Assembly: GCA_027186245.1 (NCBI GenBank)
Contig: CP114498.1
Coordinates: 3,665,501 to 3,729,500 of the forward strand
From: Coriaria nepalensis
Lineage: Eukaryota; Streptophyta; Magnoliopsida; Cucurbitales; Coriariaceae
Direction of reading: 5' to 3'
Length of the DNA: 64,000 bases
Below, one piece after another: positions 24,609 through 36,930 of this stretch (position 1 is its first letter; every line of letters starts with the position of its first letter). The notes beneath the pieces are model-generated. The model was not told the DNA's origin, searched no databases, and saw only the letters and a list, made by a program, of their open reading frames with translations. A program made the translations under genes and the position numbers.

Positions 24609-26182
24609 TCATGCATCCTCTATTCTGCTCAGTCTCTCAAATGGGGGCGGTTTTTTCTTTTCTTTTATTTATTTTTTTTCCTTGTGGATGGATTCAAGTG
24701 AAGGTGAAGCGGAGGAAGAAAGAAGATGTGGGGGGTCCAAATGTGGAAATGGAGAATTCGAGTTAGGATTCTTTTTTGATCCCTAGAAAAATAAATAACT
24801 ATGAGAAAGGGATGGGAGAGGAAGACAAAGCAGAGTAATGTTGTTGCTTGTTGGCCAAGAATCAAAATGGAAAAAAGGTTGTACATTTTTTTTCTGGATA
24901 TTGATGTTAATGGAGGAAAACGATGCTTTTCACAATTTATTTATTTTCATTTTCATTTTTTATATTTTAGTGGGAACTTGAAACTTCACTGAAAAAGTTG
25001 AAATCTTTACGACAGAAAGTGAGAAAGTCACAAAAATATTTACTCCGACAAGAATCAAGAAGGTAGGCTCTGCCGCCGTGTTGATGACTTCACAAAAATA
25101 AAATTATTTTTTCATTAGATATAATTAATTAAATATAATTTATCTTTAATGATTATAAAATTTGGACATTATACATACTCTCCCTAACTCCGCAAATGAT
25201 CTTCTACATATAACTTCTTTATGTAAGCTCCAAATCATAATTTATTACTTTCATTTGAAATTAAAACTTCTCCAACTTTCCAACAAATTGAGTTTCCCAC
25301 TTTTACTTATTTTTAATCATTCAAACTACTTAAATCTAGTTTGCCCTTGTTTTAAAAAAATAAATAAAATAATAAAAAATAAAAAATAAAAAATAAATAA
25401 ATAAAAAGTTGAGCCAAAGAGCCAAGTACAAATTGATGTAATCATCAAGAGCCAAGACGATGACTTGGTGTTACTTGTTAGTTATGGTAAGGACTAGAAG
25501 AGAACTTTCTGGGAGATGTCGAACCGTACAATGCCAGGTGACAAAGAATTAATCTAATCACACGATTAATTACATTGATTAGGATTTTACGTATGGGAAA
25601 AAATCAGCTAAAAGTCTAGTCAATTCTTTCATGTGTGTGGTTCCCATAAATTGTCTCTGTTCATGATCATAGCACGGGTCTCATCACAATTCACATGCAT
25701 GCAGTCACATTCAATTAAACTAAATAAATAAATAAACTAAGATATAAGTAAATGGACTCTTTCAAGGTTTTGACTATGTCGGCAAGAAAATTGACTGCCA
25801 AAAAAGAATCTTTCTTATAACAAACCCATGTACAATTCAAGGTCGGGACAAATTGGCCCTTCCCTGTTTAAACTTTTTACTTGATAGAGGCACTTGCAAT
25901 CAAACCACGCGGTAGAAATTTTGACACAAAGAGGAAAACAAAAGAATTGACCTGATTGATCACCTATGCAGACTAAAATGGAAGAGAAGATACCATATAC
26001 AAGCGTTCAAATTGGCAGAGATTTTGGTTTCATTTGAAAAGAAGAAAGAATTAACAGACAAGGAAGACGGGCAGAATTTGATAGTTGATGATTCGTTCGG
26101 AAAATATATTTTCTGGACAAGTAAGGAAAGTCCAGACCAGTCATTGTCATCATTCCATCCAGAATGCCAGGCTCCAAAGAAC
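24609..26182. other. Spacer between the COL and MUB genes
   Basis: It holds the CONSTANS-like promoter and 5' leader (24.61-24.9 kb, with a TTTTCTTTT-rich leader) and, at the far end, the 3' UTR of the MUB gene. A run of AATAAATAAA words lies at about 25355-25405. I see no coding sequence; open frames on the plus strand near 26.0-26.2 kb are antisense to the MUB last exon. Confidence 0.65.
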
Positions 26183-27222
26183 TTAGAGGATTGTGCATGA
26201 GCATGAATTCATTTGTTGGTTCTCTTCCACATTTCTGTCTGCATAGCAACCAGGATTCAAAAGGATAAAATCAGAGTTGAGAACCGTATCAGCCAGATGC
26301 TTATAATAGAGAATGTGGGATATGAATGTTAGGACTAAATCAACAGGGGATAATGAATGTTAGGAATCTATTCTGCTTCCAAAATCATACAATATAGAGA
26401 CGTGAACATTCTATTTGAAATGATTTTCTGAGCTCTTGGAAGTTTGCATTCTCCGGCTTTAGTCTTTAAATGGTGGAATCCATTATACCACGCGGCTTTT
26501 TTGAAAATTCTATATAGTTTTCTAATCCAGTTGATTTAAAGAGAGGGAGATAAGGATTGTGGGTGAGAGACTAAACTAACTTGCTAGAAGAGAAGGGTCT
26601 TTGGAGAAGAACTGACAAATAAATATTTTCGCACATGAACAATTCCATGAATTGCAAACAGATATATTAAACTTCATAGTTACAGCAGAAGAAAGAACAA
26701 GCAACCTGTCTTTTTATTAGCTGCTTCTGGCTGTATAACAGCATGCATGGTAATGACTCCATTAGGGACGCCACTAAATGTTTTCTTGTAATCAGCTAGA
26801 GTCTTGCTATTCTCCAAAACCTTACCACCGTGAATGATTTTTACATCGTTTGGGGACTTGGGGTTGACTCTTTTATCTGCTCATGGGAGTATTTTATTAG
26901 AAAATCAATCGTCAATGTAGCAAGGTAGAGTCTAAAGAAATCAAATCCATCCTATTCAAACGAAGGCCATGTATGAGAAGAGATGAAACAGGTGAGAAGA
27001 AAGAATCTATCGAATATGGAAGTTAATCTCAGAAAAATCTAAATGCCCTTAGTTGGATAAACAAACTAAACAGAGAGAAATCAGCTAACCTTGAGGCCAC
27101 TCAGAAAATACCCTTTGTTTAAGAGTTCCAACTGTCATAGATGAAGCATAAGTTTCATGCCCTATATCTGTTCCATCATATATACGGAACTTAAGCTCCA
27201 CACTGTCCTCTCCTTCAGCCAT
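26183..27222 (-). CDS. Membrane-anchored ubiquitin-fold protein (MUB)
   Basis: Small ubiquitin-like protein that is prenylated and docks group VI E2 enzymes at the plasma membrane. Minus-strand exons are 27222-27090, 26876-26706 and 26238-26183, totalling 119 residues, the normal MUB length (about 117-120). The beta-grasp fold shows in VELKFRIYDGTDIG near the N terminus, SEWPQ at the first junction, then VKIIHGGKVLENSKTLADY and GVITMHAVIQP. The third exon ends CSCTIL: a CaaX box with Leu last, which favours geranylgeranylation of the Cys four from the end, and a second Cys two residues upstream for possible acylation. A cag acceptor at 27313 just before the leader shows that the 5' UTR is itself spliced. 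The last exon is only 56 nt and was found by phase and the CaaX end. Nothing looks damaged. Confidence 0.93.
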
Positions 27223-29399
27223 TATAGCCCGTTCCCCTCCTATGCAAAGCTTGCTAATCCAATGCCGCACCAAGACAACAGTTTTCAAAAAATTTAATCT
27301 TGTTCTATCTTCCTGCAAACAAAGAACAAAACTTCCACATAAAACTTTTTTTCTTTTAGATAGGATAATGATTACTCACAAGAATTAGGGAATCAAAAAG
27401 CATATAAATGATGCAAAAAATTACCGTGGTATTTTAGTAACAGTTAACAACTTCTGTATGCTCAGATCAGGGATATAAATGCAATTCAACTATATTCTAG
27501 AATTATTTAGCAAAGTCATTGCCCTTGTATATAACTTTTCTAGCATTTTTTCCTCTTATCTTTTTCAAAGTTTTCAGTAACAAAATGGTCACCGATGAGA
27601 TCAATTACACAGGTTCCATTTTCCTTTTTTCCGGATAGTAAGCAAAAGGCCAAAAACTCCAACAAATAAGGATCCAACAATGTGAATACATAAATTACAA
27701 GGATTAAGTTATATTTAGTATTTACCTCTATAAATCTGCCAAAAGATTCCTTATTCTGATAAACACAAACCAAAAGCACATCAGATTCAACCACGATGGA
27801 ACCATTCCAACCAAGTAAGTACCTCATATGATCGAATTGCTTCTCCTTCAGAGATCTATACAGACACAATGAATACAATAAACAATCTTTACACAGTTCA
27901 AACGATCTAGAATTTCCTCATCAAGAAAATTAAAAATAATAGCCCGTTATCATTTTCAAAACAGTACTTAAAAAAAAACTGCTACAGTATCCACTATATG
28001 CTTTCACTTTCACTTTATCGAACAAGATTTTCAATTCTTGATTCCCTACGAGCAAGCAGCAGAAGAAGATATATTAGAAACAGAGATTGGCGGCAATAGT
28101 CAATACCTCCTGGTCACCCAGCCATGAGCGAACAAGGATCAGTCATAGCTAAGCATCGAAAGCAATGGAAGTCGGATAGGATTCCAAGACGCCGTAGAGG
28201 AAGCGATCGGAGAAGAGATCGCAGGCCGATTTCCTCTAGTTGCCTTGTTCTCTTTAGTGATTTTGCTCTCAACCAACTTTTTCTTTCCTTTTCCGTGAGA
28301 AGAAATCTGCGAGTGTCAAGTCGCGAAAGGGAAAAGAAAATCCAGATAAATATTAAAATATATAGATCCAGTAAGATCTCGCCACGTCACTTCTTTCCGC
28401 CAAAAAGCAACTCACTCCGGTCTTCTATATAAATAATAATAATAATAATATTAATATTAATATTAATAATTTTTTTTTTAAAGTTTTCTTTTCAAATTTT
28501 AATTTTAATTTTAGCTTAATGTTAATTTTCTGGAGAAAAATCATAGACTCAGATTGAAAGCGATAGATCAGAAAAAAAAAAAAGGCAGTAAGTAACAACA
28601 AGTGGGCTGGTTGGTTGTGCGATTCTCCTGGTCCTGCGCAGTGCACACCACCTGCCCGACGATATGCTTCTGAGTTGAAGAATCTTCAATATCATCCATT
28701 TTACAGTTTACACTTCATTTTCTCTACTACACTTGATTGAAAAATGAAGAAAGAAAAAAAAAATTACAATTATAATAAATATCTAGGGAATAAAATATGA
28801 GGTAGAACTAAGCAATCATTTTCTTTATGCGAGAAGAAAGAAAAAGTAGCAACTTTTTTCTTTTTGACTCGTCTTTTTTCATACTTTCATGTGCAGGATT
28901 CAGGAAGGGAGTGAAGAATATGACAACTAGAGATCTTTCTTCTACAAGGTAAGAACTTATTTGCGCCATGTTTTCGGAGCTTCTTCTTGTTGTTATATTC
29001 TACACAGAATCAACTCCTCTTTTTTGGATTCTTCTACGTTATTATCAGCCTTTTCTATGTTTTTTCTATCATCATGATTCTACCTAGTACATAATAAAGT
29101 AAGAGTTAGATCTTTGATTTACAATGTCAATATGTTCACTTGATTATTCATTAGAACATGAACATATTACACTTGAAAGTCACCCACGCATGAGCAATCC
29201 TTTCGATACATATATATATATAGCTAAGTGCTATCGTTTCTTGACACAAATAAAGACTTACTCTTTTTTTTTTTTTTGGGACATTAAATAAAGCCTGCCC
29301 GTTACAGAGCTCACTTAAACACTACACTGAGCCAATATTTTATTCATTCCAACAGGATATTGGACTATTATAGAATAATAATAACAATAGTTATTGAAA
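27223..29399. other. MUB leader region and spacer
   Basis: The bases 27223-27312 are the MUB 5' UTR exon. Upstream minus-strand sequence near 28.1-28.25 kb is GC-richer and ends in AGGAG followed by GTATTG, a plausible donor, so the first untranslated exon may lie there; this is inference. From 28.43 to 28.52 kb there are AAT-type repeats. The rest is AT-rich, with the 3' flank of the first glutaredoxin gene at the right end. No other gene is supported. Confidence 0.55.
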
Positions 29400-29705
29400 T
29401 TAGTTCACAGCCCGATACGGCCTTAGCTTCAGAGTAAGTTCTCCCCGGAGGTGGAGTGACATCACTTCATTGGTGGACCCAACGAACTCGCCTCCAATGA
29501 ACACGACAGGCACAGGTGAGTTGCAGCCCAACCTCATCAGGGCCTTCTCCACTTCCCGGCCTTCTGGGTCCCGATCAATCTCGTGAACGGTTGGGCTCAC
29601 TCCAAGGTCTTGTAATAGCATACTCACTGCATAGCTTAGACAACACGAGCTCTTGCTGAATATCACTACTCCCTTTTCGTTAATTAACCCAACCACCTTG
29701 TCCAT
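29400..29705 (-). CDS. CC-type glutaredoxin (ROXY family), GRXS3/4/5/7/8-like
   Basis: Single-exon gene for a 101-residue plant-specific glutaredoxin. The active site is CCLS at about residues 21-24 (KSSCCLSYAV) instead of CPYC. The glutathione-site features follow: the VPVVFIGG segment with the cis-proline and GSTNEVMSLHL. The opening MDKVVGLINEKGVVIFSKSS resembles the Arabidopsis GRXS1/3/4/5/7/8 group as I remember it, which acts in nitrate- and cytokinin-linked root growth. CC-type glutaredoxins bind TGA transcription factors. This one lacks both the L-x-x-LL motif and the ALWL-type tail, ending LRPYRAVN, so TGA corepression through those motifs is unlikely. It is in the same orientation as the next glutaredoxin, 1.7 kb away, consistent with an old tandem duplication. 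A TATA-like box lies about 110 bases upstream. Confidence 0.95.
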   Translation of the reverse strand: MDKVVGLINEKGVVIFSKSSCCLSYAVSMLLQDLGVSPTVHEIDRDPEGREVEKALMRLGCNSPVPVVFIGGEFVGSTNEVMSLHLRGELTLKLRPYRAVN

Positions 29706-31381
29706 GTATTTTTCTGGTTTTGGAAGGGCAATGCCGTTTGAATTGAATACGAAACAATCGATTCAAATGGCAGAGTTAGTGTTGTCTTGGTTTGTAGTTC
29801 TTGGGCCAGACTATACATTTATATAGTCGAAAAGAGAGAGGATTTGCTTTATTTTTTTATTTTTAATCTTTTCTTTTCAGATGCTGAGGCGGTAAAAGTA
29901 GTAACTTTTTCTAAGAAGAAGACCATGTGATTCTATGAGGTTGAACAAGTTGACAGATTATTTTTAGATTCTCTCCTTGTAGATTCAATTTTTTTTTTAT
30001 AATTTAGGTGAATCTATCACTTACTAATATCAAGAGTTGTGAAAACGATAGGGTTATTCTTGACATATGGTCCAATTGGTCTGACCTTATTGATTGTGTT
30101 CTTCCGTTTTTGTAGATTTTAGAGAATTTAGAATCTGTCAATTCGACACAATGAAAGGAGAAGTTCCGTAATGCCAGTCAATTTATACTGGATTCCTTTT
30201 ATCACCTCCATAGAATCTTTGTACTGAAAGATTTCTGTGTTCTTCTTTTCTTGTTCTTTTTTTTTTTTTTGGGTGCCCGCAACTTGTATGATTCCTTCTT
30301 GCACGGTGGCACATTCAGCTCCATTTATATATTTCATTCCTCATATTCTAAGTTCTTAAACCCAAAAGAAAAAGAAAATCACAGTTGCATTCTGTCAACA
30401 TTCGAAGAACAACGTGAGAATGTGATCGAAGAAGATGATGGTGCGCAGAAACAGAGAGAAGGAAGAGTTAGAGATGAGAGATAAAGCTCGTCATTATCAT
30501 AATACTCTCTGTTGATTATACATGCAAAAGGGAAAAGCTTAAATACAAGCTAAGTCACCTTAACAGAATAACTACCATCATTAATAACGAACCAACTAGT
30601 TAACATAACTAACTAACTGATTATTATACGCTAATATGTTCTTAAATGTAGTATCTGCAAGGATCATCAGGGAAAATCATATGTACTCTCTCTTTTATAA
30701 CTGAAAATCTTATGCCATAAATTTTCGGATAAAGTTACCCTTTTACCCCTGTCTAATTTCAGCCAGGGAACAATCATTCAAAAGTAACTTAAGCAGCAAG
30801 TCACTAATAGCATAATCACCGAAAAGATATGAGGACATTTTAGCGAGTCTAGTGTCAATTCTCTATTTTATAAGTGAATAATTAGGACATGAGGATCTTA
30901 GTTTTTTTCCGGCATTAACGGAACGCACTAGCTCAGAAAGTTCAATTATCAATCCCGATTGATATCTGTCTGAATTATTCTTATCTAGCTGATAATCCAA
31001 TGTAAATTAGAATCAGCTATCGTGATAGAATCGATGAGCATGACCATCTTTAGTATTGCTTTATGTATGCAGGGGATTCTGGTAAGTGGATAATTTTCCG
31101 GTTGATCCTTTGGTATTTCAGAAGGTTACATTCTCTTTAACAAGTAAGTAAAAAATAGCTCGTAAAACTTCTAGGTTTACTATATGATCATATAGTATCT
31201 GATTTCAGCAAAAATAGGAAGTAACTTATGCAGAAAACTTCATCCGTTTTCATACTTTTGTGATTTTGTTTTCTTTCTGTTACATGTTTCAGTCGGGAAA
31301 CTTTGAGAAATTAGTAAAAGGGTTGTTACCCTTCTTACTACAATGTTATCTTCAACATAGTGTTAAGAACACTAGCACATT
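29706..31381. other. Spacer between two glutaredoxin genes
   Basis: It holds the first glutaredoxin's promoter at the left and the 3' flank of the second at the right. The rest is AT-rich with no domain-bearing frame on either strand. Confidence 0.65.
29815..29824 (-). promoter_or_regulatory. TATA box of the first glutaredoxin gene
   Basis: Minus-strand TATATAAATG, about 110 bases upstream of the ATG at 29705, inside CGACTATATAAATGTATAG. Position and sequence suit a plant core promoter with a leader of roughly 80 bases. Confidence 0.6.
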
Positions 31382-31690
31382 TTAGAACCAAATGGCATTT
31401 GCATCTATGAGCAATTGTCTAAGAGAACCATTAACATGGAGAGAAATGATATCTTTGGCAGACCCCACAAATCTTCCACCAATGAAGACGGAAGGAACCG
31501 TAGGGTTGCACCCTAGCACTCTTAGAGCACACTCCATTTCTATACCATTCGGTTCATGGTCAAGTTCATGGATCGCCGGGCTTGCCCCGAGCTCGTAGAA
31601 AAGTGTTTTCACACTATGAGATATGCAACACGAGCTCTTTGTGAAGATCACCGCCGCTCTCTCTGTCGACAAGTTTTGCACCCTATCCAT
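31382..31690 (-). CDS. CC-type glutaredoxin (ROXY family)
   Basis: Single-exon gene, 102 residues. The active site is CCIS (KSSCCISHSV) near residues 21-24. The cis-proline lies in TVPSVFIGG and the GSH-binding stretch in FVGSAKDIISLHV. The C terminus has an L-x-x-LL motif (LRQLL) and ends AIWF, a variant of the ALWL tail; in ROXY proteins these two elements mediate TOPLESS-type and TGA-factor contacts respectively. It therefore probably acts in the nucleus and cytosol as a TGA-linked regulator of stress or nutrient genes. The Ile in place of the usual Met in the CCM(C/S) site is shared with the third glutaredoxin at 40.8 kb. A TATA box lies about 110 bases upstream. Confidence 0.95.
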   Translation of the reverse strand: MDRVQNLSTERAAVIFTKSSCCISHSVKTLFYELGASPAIHELDHEPNGIEMECALRVLGCNPTVPSVFIGGRFVGSAKDIISLHVNGSLRQLLIDANAIWF

Positions 31691-34600
31691 TTTTATCTTA
31701 TCTTCTCTCTTGTAGAAGAACTATCTATGTCGAAAAGAGAAAAAAATGGAGAAAATGTGAAGGTTTTGGTGAGAAGTAAATTGATGGCCAGTCTTGTTTA
31801 TATAGACTCAGAAAATAGCATGAAATAAGATAAGTGGGGAGGGAAAAAGTGGTAAGTTGCTTCAAATGTGAGGTTTGGATAAGAAATATAACACGCCTCC
31901 CACCCCGATGATTTGGTTGATAGTGACATGATTTTATTATTATTATTATTGTCACAAGTGCACACATGTCATTACTCTGAAATAATGTTGATTAGTGTTT
32001 TGAATAAGAACCATAGAGATAAACATAGAACAGAAAACACTGATCATAGCACTGATTAAGGATGTAAATAATTATCAGGATATGATTAGCAAAATGCAAA
32101 CAGATTGATAGACGATAATTGAATGTCATGAGTTAGTACAGTGAAGAAAAAAAGGCAGTTTGATGTTCTTGTGTGTTGTGTTGTTTTTTTGGACGGAAGT
32201 TGGTGAATTAATGGTATTATGGTTGGTAGTTATCCTGGAGGCAGATGTGGAGATAAGAAAGAAGTTTCATCGAAAATTCATTTCCACTTTCTCTCATTTG
32301 GTCATTTGGTCCGTATCAAAACTGGTCGGAATATATTTATTAGATCATACCACGTAATTACTTACAAATTTAAACCAATTCTACTCTAAATAATCAGGAT
32401 ACAAATCACAATCTGTAAATCCCATAAAGATTGCTCGTTCGATTGTTCGAAAAACCCGGGTTTTGTACTCGATATTTCTCGTCTTCCAAGTTCTAACCTA
32501 CTAGAATTGCATATATGGTAAATGGGTCATGGAAAATTCGCTTGTATTGCAGCTTAATTGATTAAATTTAAGTTTTATTCTTGTTGTAAAATGAGGATAT
32601 GGGGCAGCTAGCTAGAACTTTTATGAACCTATCCACATCCTCAACTCCCTCCCCTCTTGATATCAGCAAAGGCCAAAGAGAATATAAGATTAGATAGAAA
32701 TGCATCTTCTTCTTTGTTGGTTGTGCATCATCTCATGAGTGTGAAAAAGGTAGGAGAATATTGTTTTGGTGTCATCAATTTGTCAATCACATTCATCATG
32801 GCTCTAATGAGTGTCAAGTCAATTTTCCACACTTCTTGAAGACTTTTAGTGTTTTTTTTTTCCTTTTCGTGCGGTTTATAATTTTATGCATACACGTAGA
32901 TGGACAAAGAGAAGAAGTTCGTGTACAACACTTTTGCTCTCATCTTAAAGTGGGTCTAATAAAAGGTTGAAAAATAATTGGAGGACATTTTGAAGCGGCA
33001 ATCTTTATTTGTTCTAAGATGTGTGTTGATCTAGGAAAGTTTATTAATTAAGTCCAATTTAGGTCTAATACGAGACTTGTCTAACGTGTAAAGTTTAAAG
33101 GATTGTCAACGATTAATCATTTCAAGTTTTTTAAAATATTCTTATAAATACATCATATATAATTACCGACACATTAAATTATATCATAATCACAAACGTG
33201 ATTGTACACTTTATGCAAGAATCTTTACTTTTAGAGTACTTCTCTATTGGGATTTGACTACTTCATCCACCCACTTTTCATTTCAATATTCCATGTAATA
33301 TCAAGAAACTAGAGGAGTTTTCTCACCTCATTTTGATATATATATATATATATATATATATAATGGATTAATTGAATTTTCTAACATGTATTTAGTGAAA
33401 ATGCTGGATTATTAATAGTAATTTTGAACATAAGGCTTAATTATACAAAATAATAATGTTTTAGGAATTCACAAGATTCAACGTACTCAAACTTAGTTTA
33501 CCAAGTACTACTAAACTTATTTCTTTTTAGGTTTACTAAATGAATAAGTAGGATGGCTTTCCTACGTTAGTGTTAAGTAGGATGGTTTACTAAATCCTAG
33601 TTTACCCTATCCTTTAACCCACAAAGCGAATCAGCACTATATCCATAACATTTATACAAGGTTCAAAGTTTTAGGTTAGGACCCTTTTCTAATAGGAGTT
33701 ATTCCATTCTTTTTTTTTTTTTAAGTGTAGTTTGACTTTTACAAATTAATTTTAAGGTGAATTTCAATTAACTTTTTTGTCTACTATTATTAAAAGTAGT
33801 TTTTAATCATTTCAATTATTTTTTTAATACAATCAGCACATATGATTAAATCATACGTATAAATTTAAATATTTAATTTTGCCACAATGGCAATAAAAAA
33901 AAATTTAAATCGTGAATTCAATCAAATTTAATTTTTATTTACAAATTTATCTCAAAGATTTATATATTTCAAATTTCATTTTTTCCTTTTTTTTTTCTCC
34001 TTTTAGAACTTCAAACTCCATAAATCTAGGGCTCAAAGTTCTAGAGGAGCTCAAGCTCCAAATCTATAGTTTAAATCCCATATATCAAGTGCACATAGAT
34101 GAGCTCGAAGTTCTAAATATATGGAGCTTCAGCTCCTCCATGAATGTAGCTTTGAGCTCTAGATCTATACAGCTTGAAGCTCCATCCGTGGAGGTAGCGG
34201 TGGATCTCTAGAGTTCTAAAATTTTGGGGGCAAGATTACCTATAGAGTGTTTACAGAGGAGATGATTTAAGTTTGAAGTCTTGCAATTGAAATTGAATCG
34301 TGAGAATTAAGAAATTGAGAATTGCGTGGAGATAAAAATATCAAAATTATAAATTTAATCCTTAAAAGTTTTTAAATATATATATTTAGGCATGTGGGGG
34401 CAACTGGTTACCTCTAAGCTATATCTGTCACAGGTGGAGGAGCTTGAGTTCTAGATATAGAGAGCTCAAAACTCTATTTATAAAGGAGCTTAAGCATTAT
34501 AGATCAAAGTTTTGAGATTCATTCATGAGGAGCCCGAAGCTCCGATGAGGATGGAGTGAAAAAGGGGAAAAAAAATTAAATGAGGGGAATAAAATATAAA

Positions 34601-36930
34601 ATATAGAAATCTCTGGGAAAAAAAATTAAATTTACTTAAATTTATAATTTTAACTTTTTATTGATAATATGGTAATATTAAAAATTTAAATTTATACGTC
34701 TAGTCTAACTATACGTGCTGTTTGTATTCATATTACGACACATCGGCTCAGGAAAAAAAATAATCTGAATGACTAAAAGGTTTAATTTAGATAATACAAA
34801 GGTAACAAAATTGATCAAAACTTATATAAGGACATGTTTGTAAAAATCAAACAAGAAAAATATAATTATTTTTAATATATGTTGATATCAAATTATCATT
34901 TTGACAGGTGTCGAATGATGTGGAAAAAGCCCTAAAAGAAAATAAGAAAATCAGTTAACAAAAAGACAAAATATGCTAAAAATTAGACCTCCTCCCCTAA
35001 GGAAATCAGCTAACAAAAGCAAAAAATATGCTAAAATAGGCAAAAAATTCGCCCCCCCCCCCCTCCCTTCCCTTAGACCGGTCGACCACTTGGCCGGCTA
35101 GCAATGAGTGGTTGGCTAAGGGGTGGCCAACTGGTCAAGTGGCCACACATCTGAATTGGCCTTGCGACCTCTTTTTTCCTTTATTTCTCAGTCCTTTTTT
35201 TATATATTTGTAGGCTAATCAGTAAATAAAGAGATATTTTACATGATTTGCGGGCTTTCCAACAAGATAGGAGAGACTCTTTACCAAATCTAAGGGTATT
35301 TCATCAAATTAAAAAGGTTCATCCACAAAGAAGGAATGGAGATTGACAAGAAGTTTTTAGACAAACTCAGGAGTTAATTTGCAAAGAAAATAGTTTTTTT
35401 GACTTGTTCAGGGGCTTTCCACTAAAATAGTAATTTCTTAGTGACTTAAAAGGTAAAATCTGAATTTTGAAGGAATTTTTCCAGCAATTGAACGACTCGC
35501 AGACCAAACATCCAGACTTGCCGCCAAGTATATGATGTCTATAAATAGAAGCTTCCACCAAAGCGAAAAAGCATAAAACAATAACACAACCACCATCGAT
35601 CAACTAAATATTGGTTCATCTCTCTTGGGCCAAAGTCTTGAAAGCAATCCTCCCATGGATTATCTTATCACTCTATAGGCTCCATGTTTACGTGATTCAT
35701 CGAGTATTCCTGATACTCAAAGCTCAACTTGTCACACAAAATTCCCAATTTTTTTTTCATCGTTCAGTAGACCTAAAGGCCTAATTGGTAATGTATTTTA
35801 AAAATCAGTTTCTTAAAAATATTTTACGTAATGATTATAAAAAATAATTTTTGTTGAGAAAACTGAAAATCACTTGTGTTTCTCTAATATTGAATTTTTA
35901 CCGTTTTAAGAAAATAAATTTTAAACATAAGCAAAAAACAGTTATCAAATATGACTGACGACTTAAAAAAATGATTATTGTATTTACAAAATATTGCTAA
36001 TCAGGCCTTTTAGTGTCCAAGACTAATGTAATCCGTTACACATTTTATCATACTTCTTCGCCTTGTAATTCAAGTTAGATCAATTTCTGTTACGGTAATA
36101 TATTTTTAATTTAATGTAATAATTTTACTTTATCTTATGATTTAAATTAATTAACTATTTATTTATCATGCCTTTAATTAATATACATTTTGTTTTTCTA
36201 TTTTTAATTTCTCGCACTTTATTTTATTATAATTTAAATTAATATTTTTTCATATTCAAAATATCTTTACTTTTAGTATACCCATATTCTATTTTTTTTT
36301 TGGGTATAGAACGATTGCATTTTGTGGTTTTAATTCCCCGTTCATCATGCCTTCACATGATTTGCACATTAATAAATTGGCATGAGTAAAGGACTCGGTT
36401 CCCATATATCAAAAAGTTGTATGTAACGACCTCCTGCATTCTAGCATTTGCTGATTTTTGCCATTAACAAATGATCAGGCCCAATGGGACCTAGTACGAT
36501 GAATACCCATCGGTTACGAAACTATAATCTCGGCAAACGCCGAGTTAACGGTGATATATCATGGTCTACGGCCCGTAGTCCTGCTTTGCTTAAGGAGCAG
36601 AACATGGTCCAAGAATATAATAGTTATTATTTTCTAATTTTTCAATTTTTTTAAAAATATTTTAAACGGAAAACAGCTCCGAATAAACTACCGGTTGAGG
36701 TGGTTAGTGCAACTTTGTCAAAAGAATATGATTCACATTTCATCACAAAGGAATAGTTTATATTTGCACACATCATCTTAATTTCCTTATTTAGATTCTT
36801 CCCCCTCGTGTCCTGATAATTCTGAGAAGGGATTCTCCAGTGGGCCAAAAATTAAATGTTAAATAACTCAGGGGTCGGAATGGAAAAAGAGAAAAAAATT
36901 ATTAATTCAATTAATTTGTTTAATTGAATC
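31691..36930. other. AT-rich spacer with repeat fragments
   Basis: No gene is supported. The left end is the second glutaredoxin's promoter. A TA run lies at about 33337-33362. From 33.99 to 34.56 kb the words GAGCTC, AAGCTCC and GGAGCTT recur in both orientations, as in a degraded repeat. At 35052-35063 there are 12 C in a row, followed by GGCC-rich words that pair with each other (GACCACTTGGCCGG and GGTCAAGTGGCCAC). A GC-richer patch at 36.42-36.62 kb (AATCTCGGCAAACGCCGAG) has no open frame I can name. Confidence 0.55.
31796..31805 (-). promoter_or_regulatory. TATA box of the second glutaredoxin gene
   Basis: Minus-strand CTATATAAAC, about 110 bases upstream of the ATG at 31690, the same spacing as in the neighbouring glutaredoxin gene. 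Confidence 0.6.

Noticed and set aside
26007..26200. Plus- and minus-strand frames longer than the MUB last exon
   Set aside because: Only the 56-nt exon 26238-26183 fits MUB phase and the CaaX end; the rest is 3' UTR or antisense.
28124..28432. 102-residue Arg/Ser-rich plus-strand frame
   Set aside because: Overlaps the likely MUB leader on the other strand; basic low-complexity sequence without a domain.
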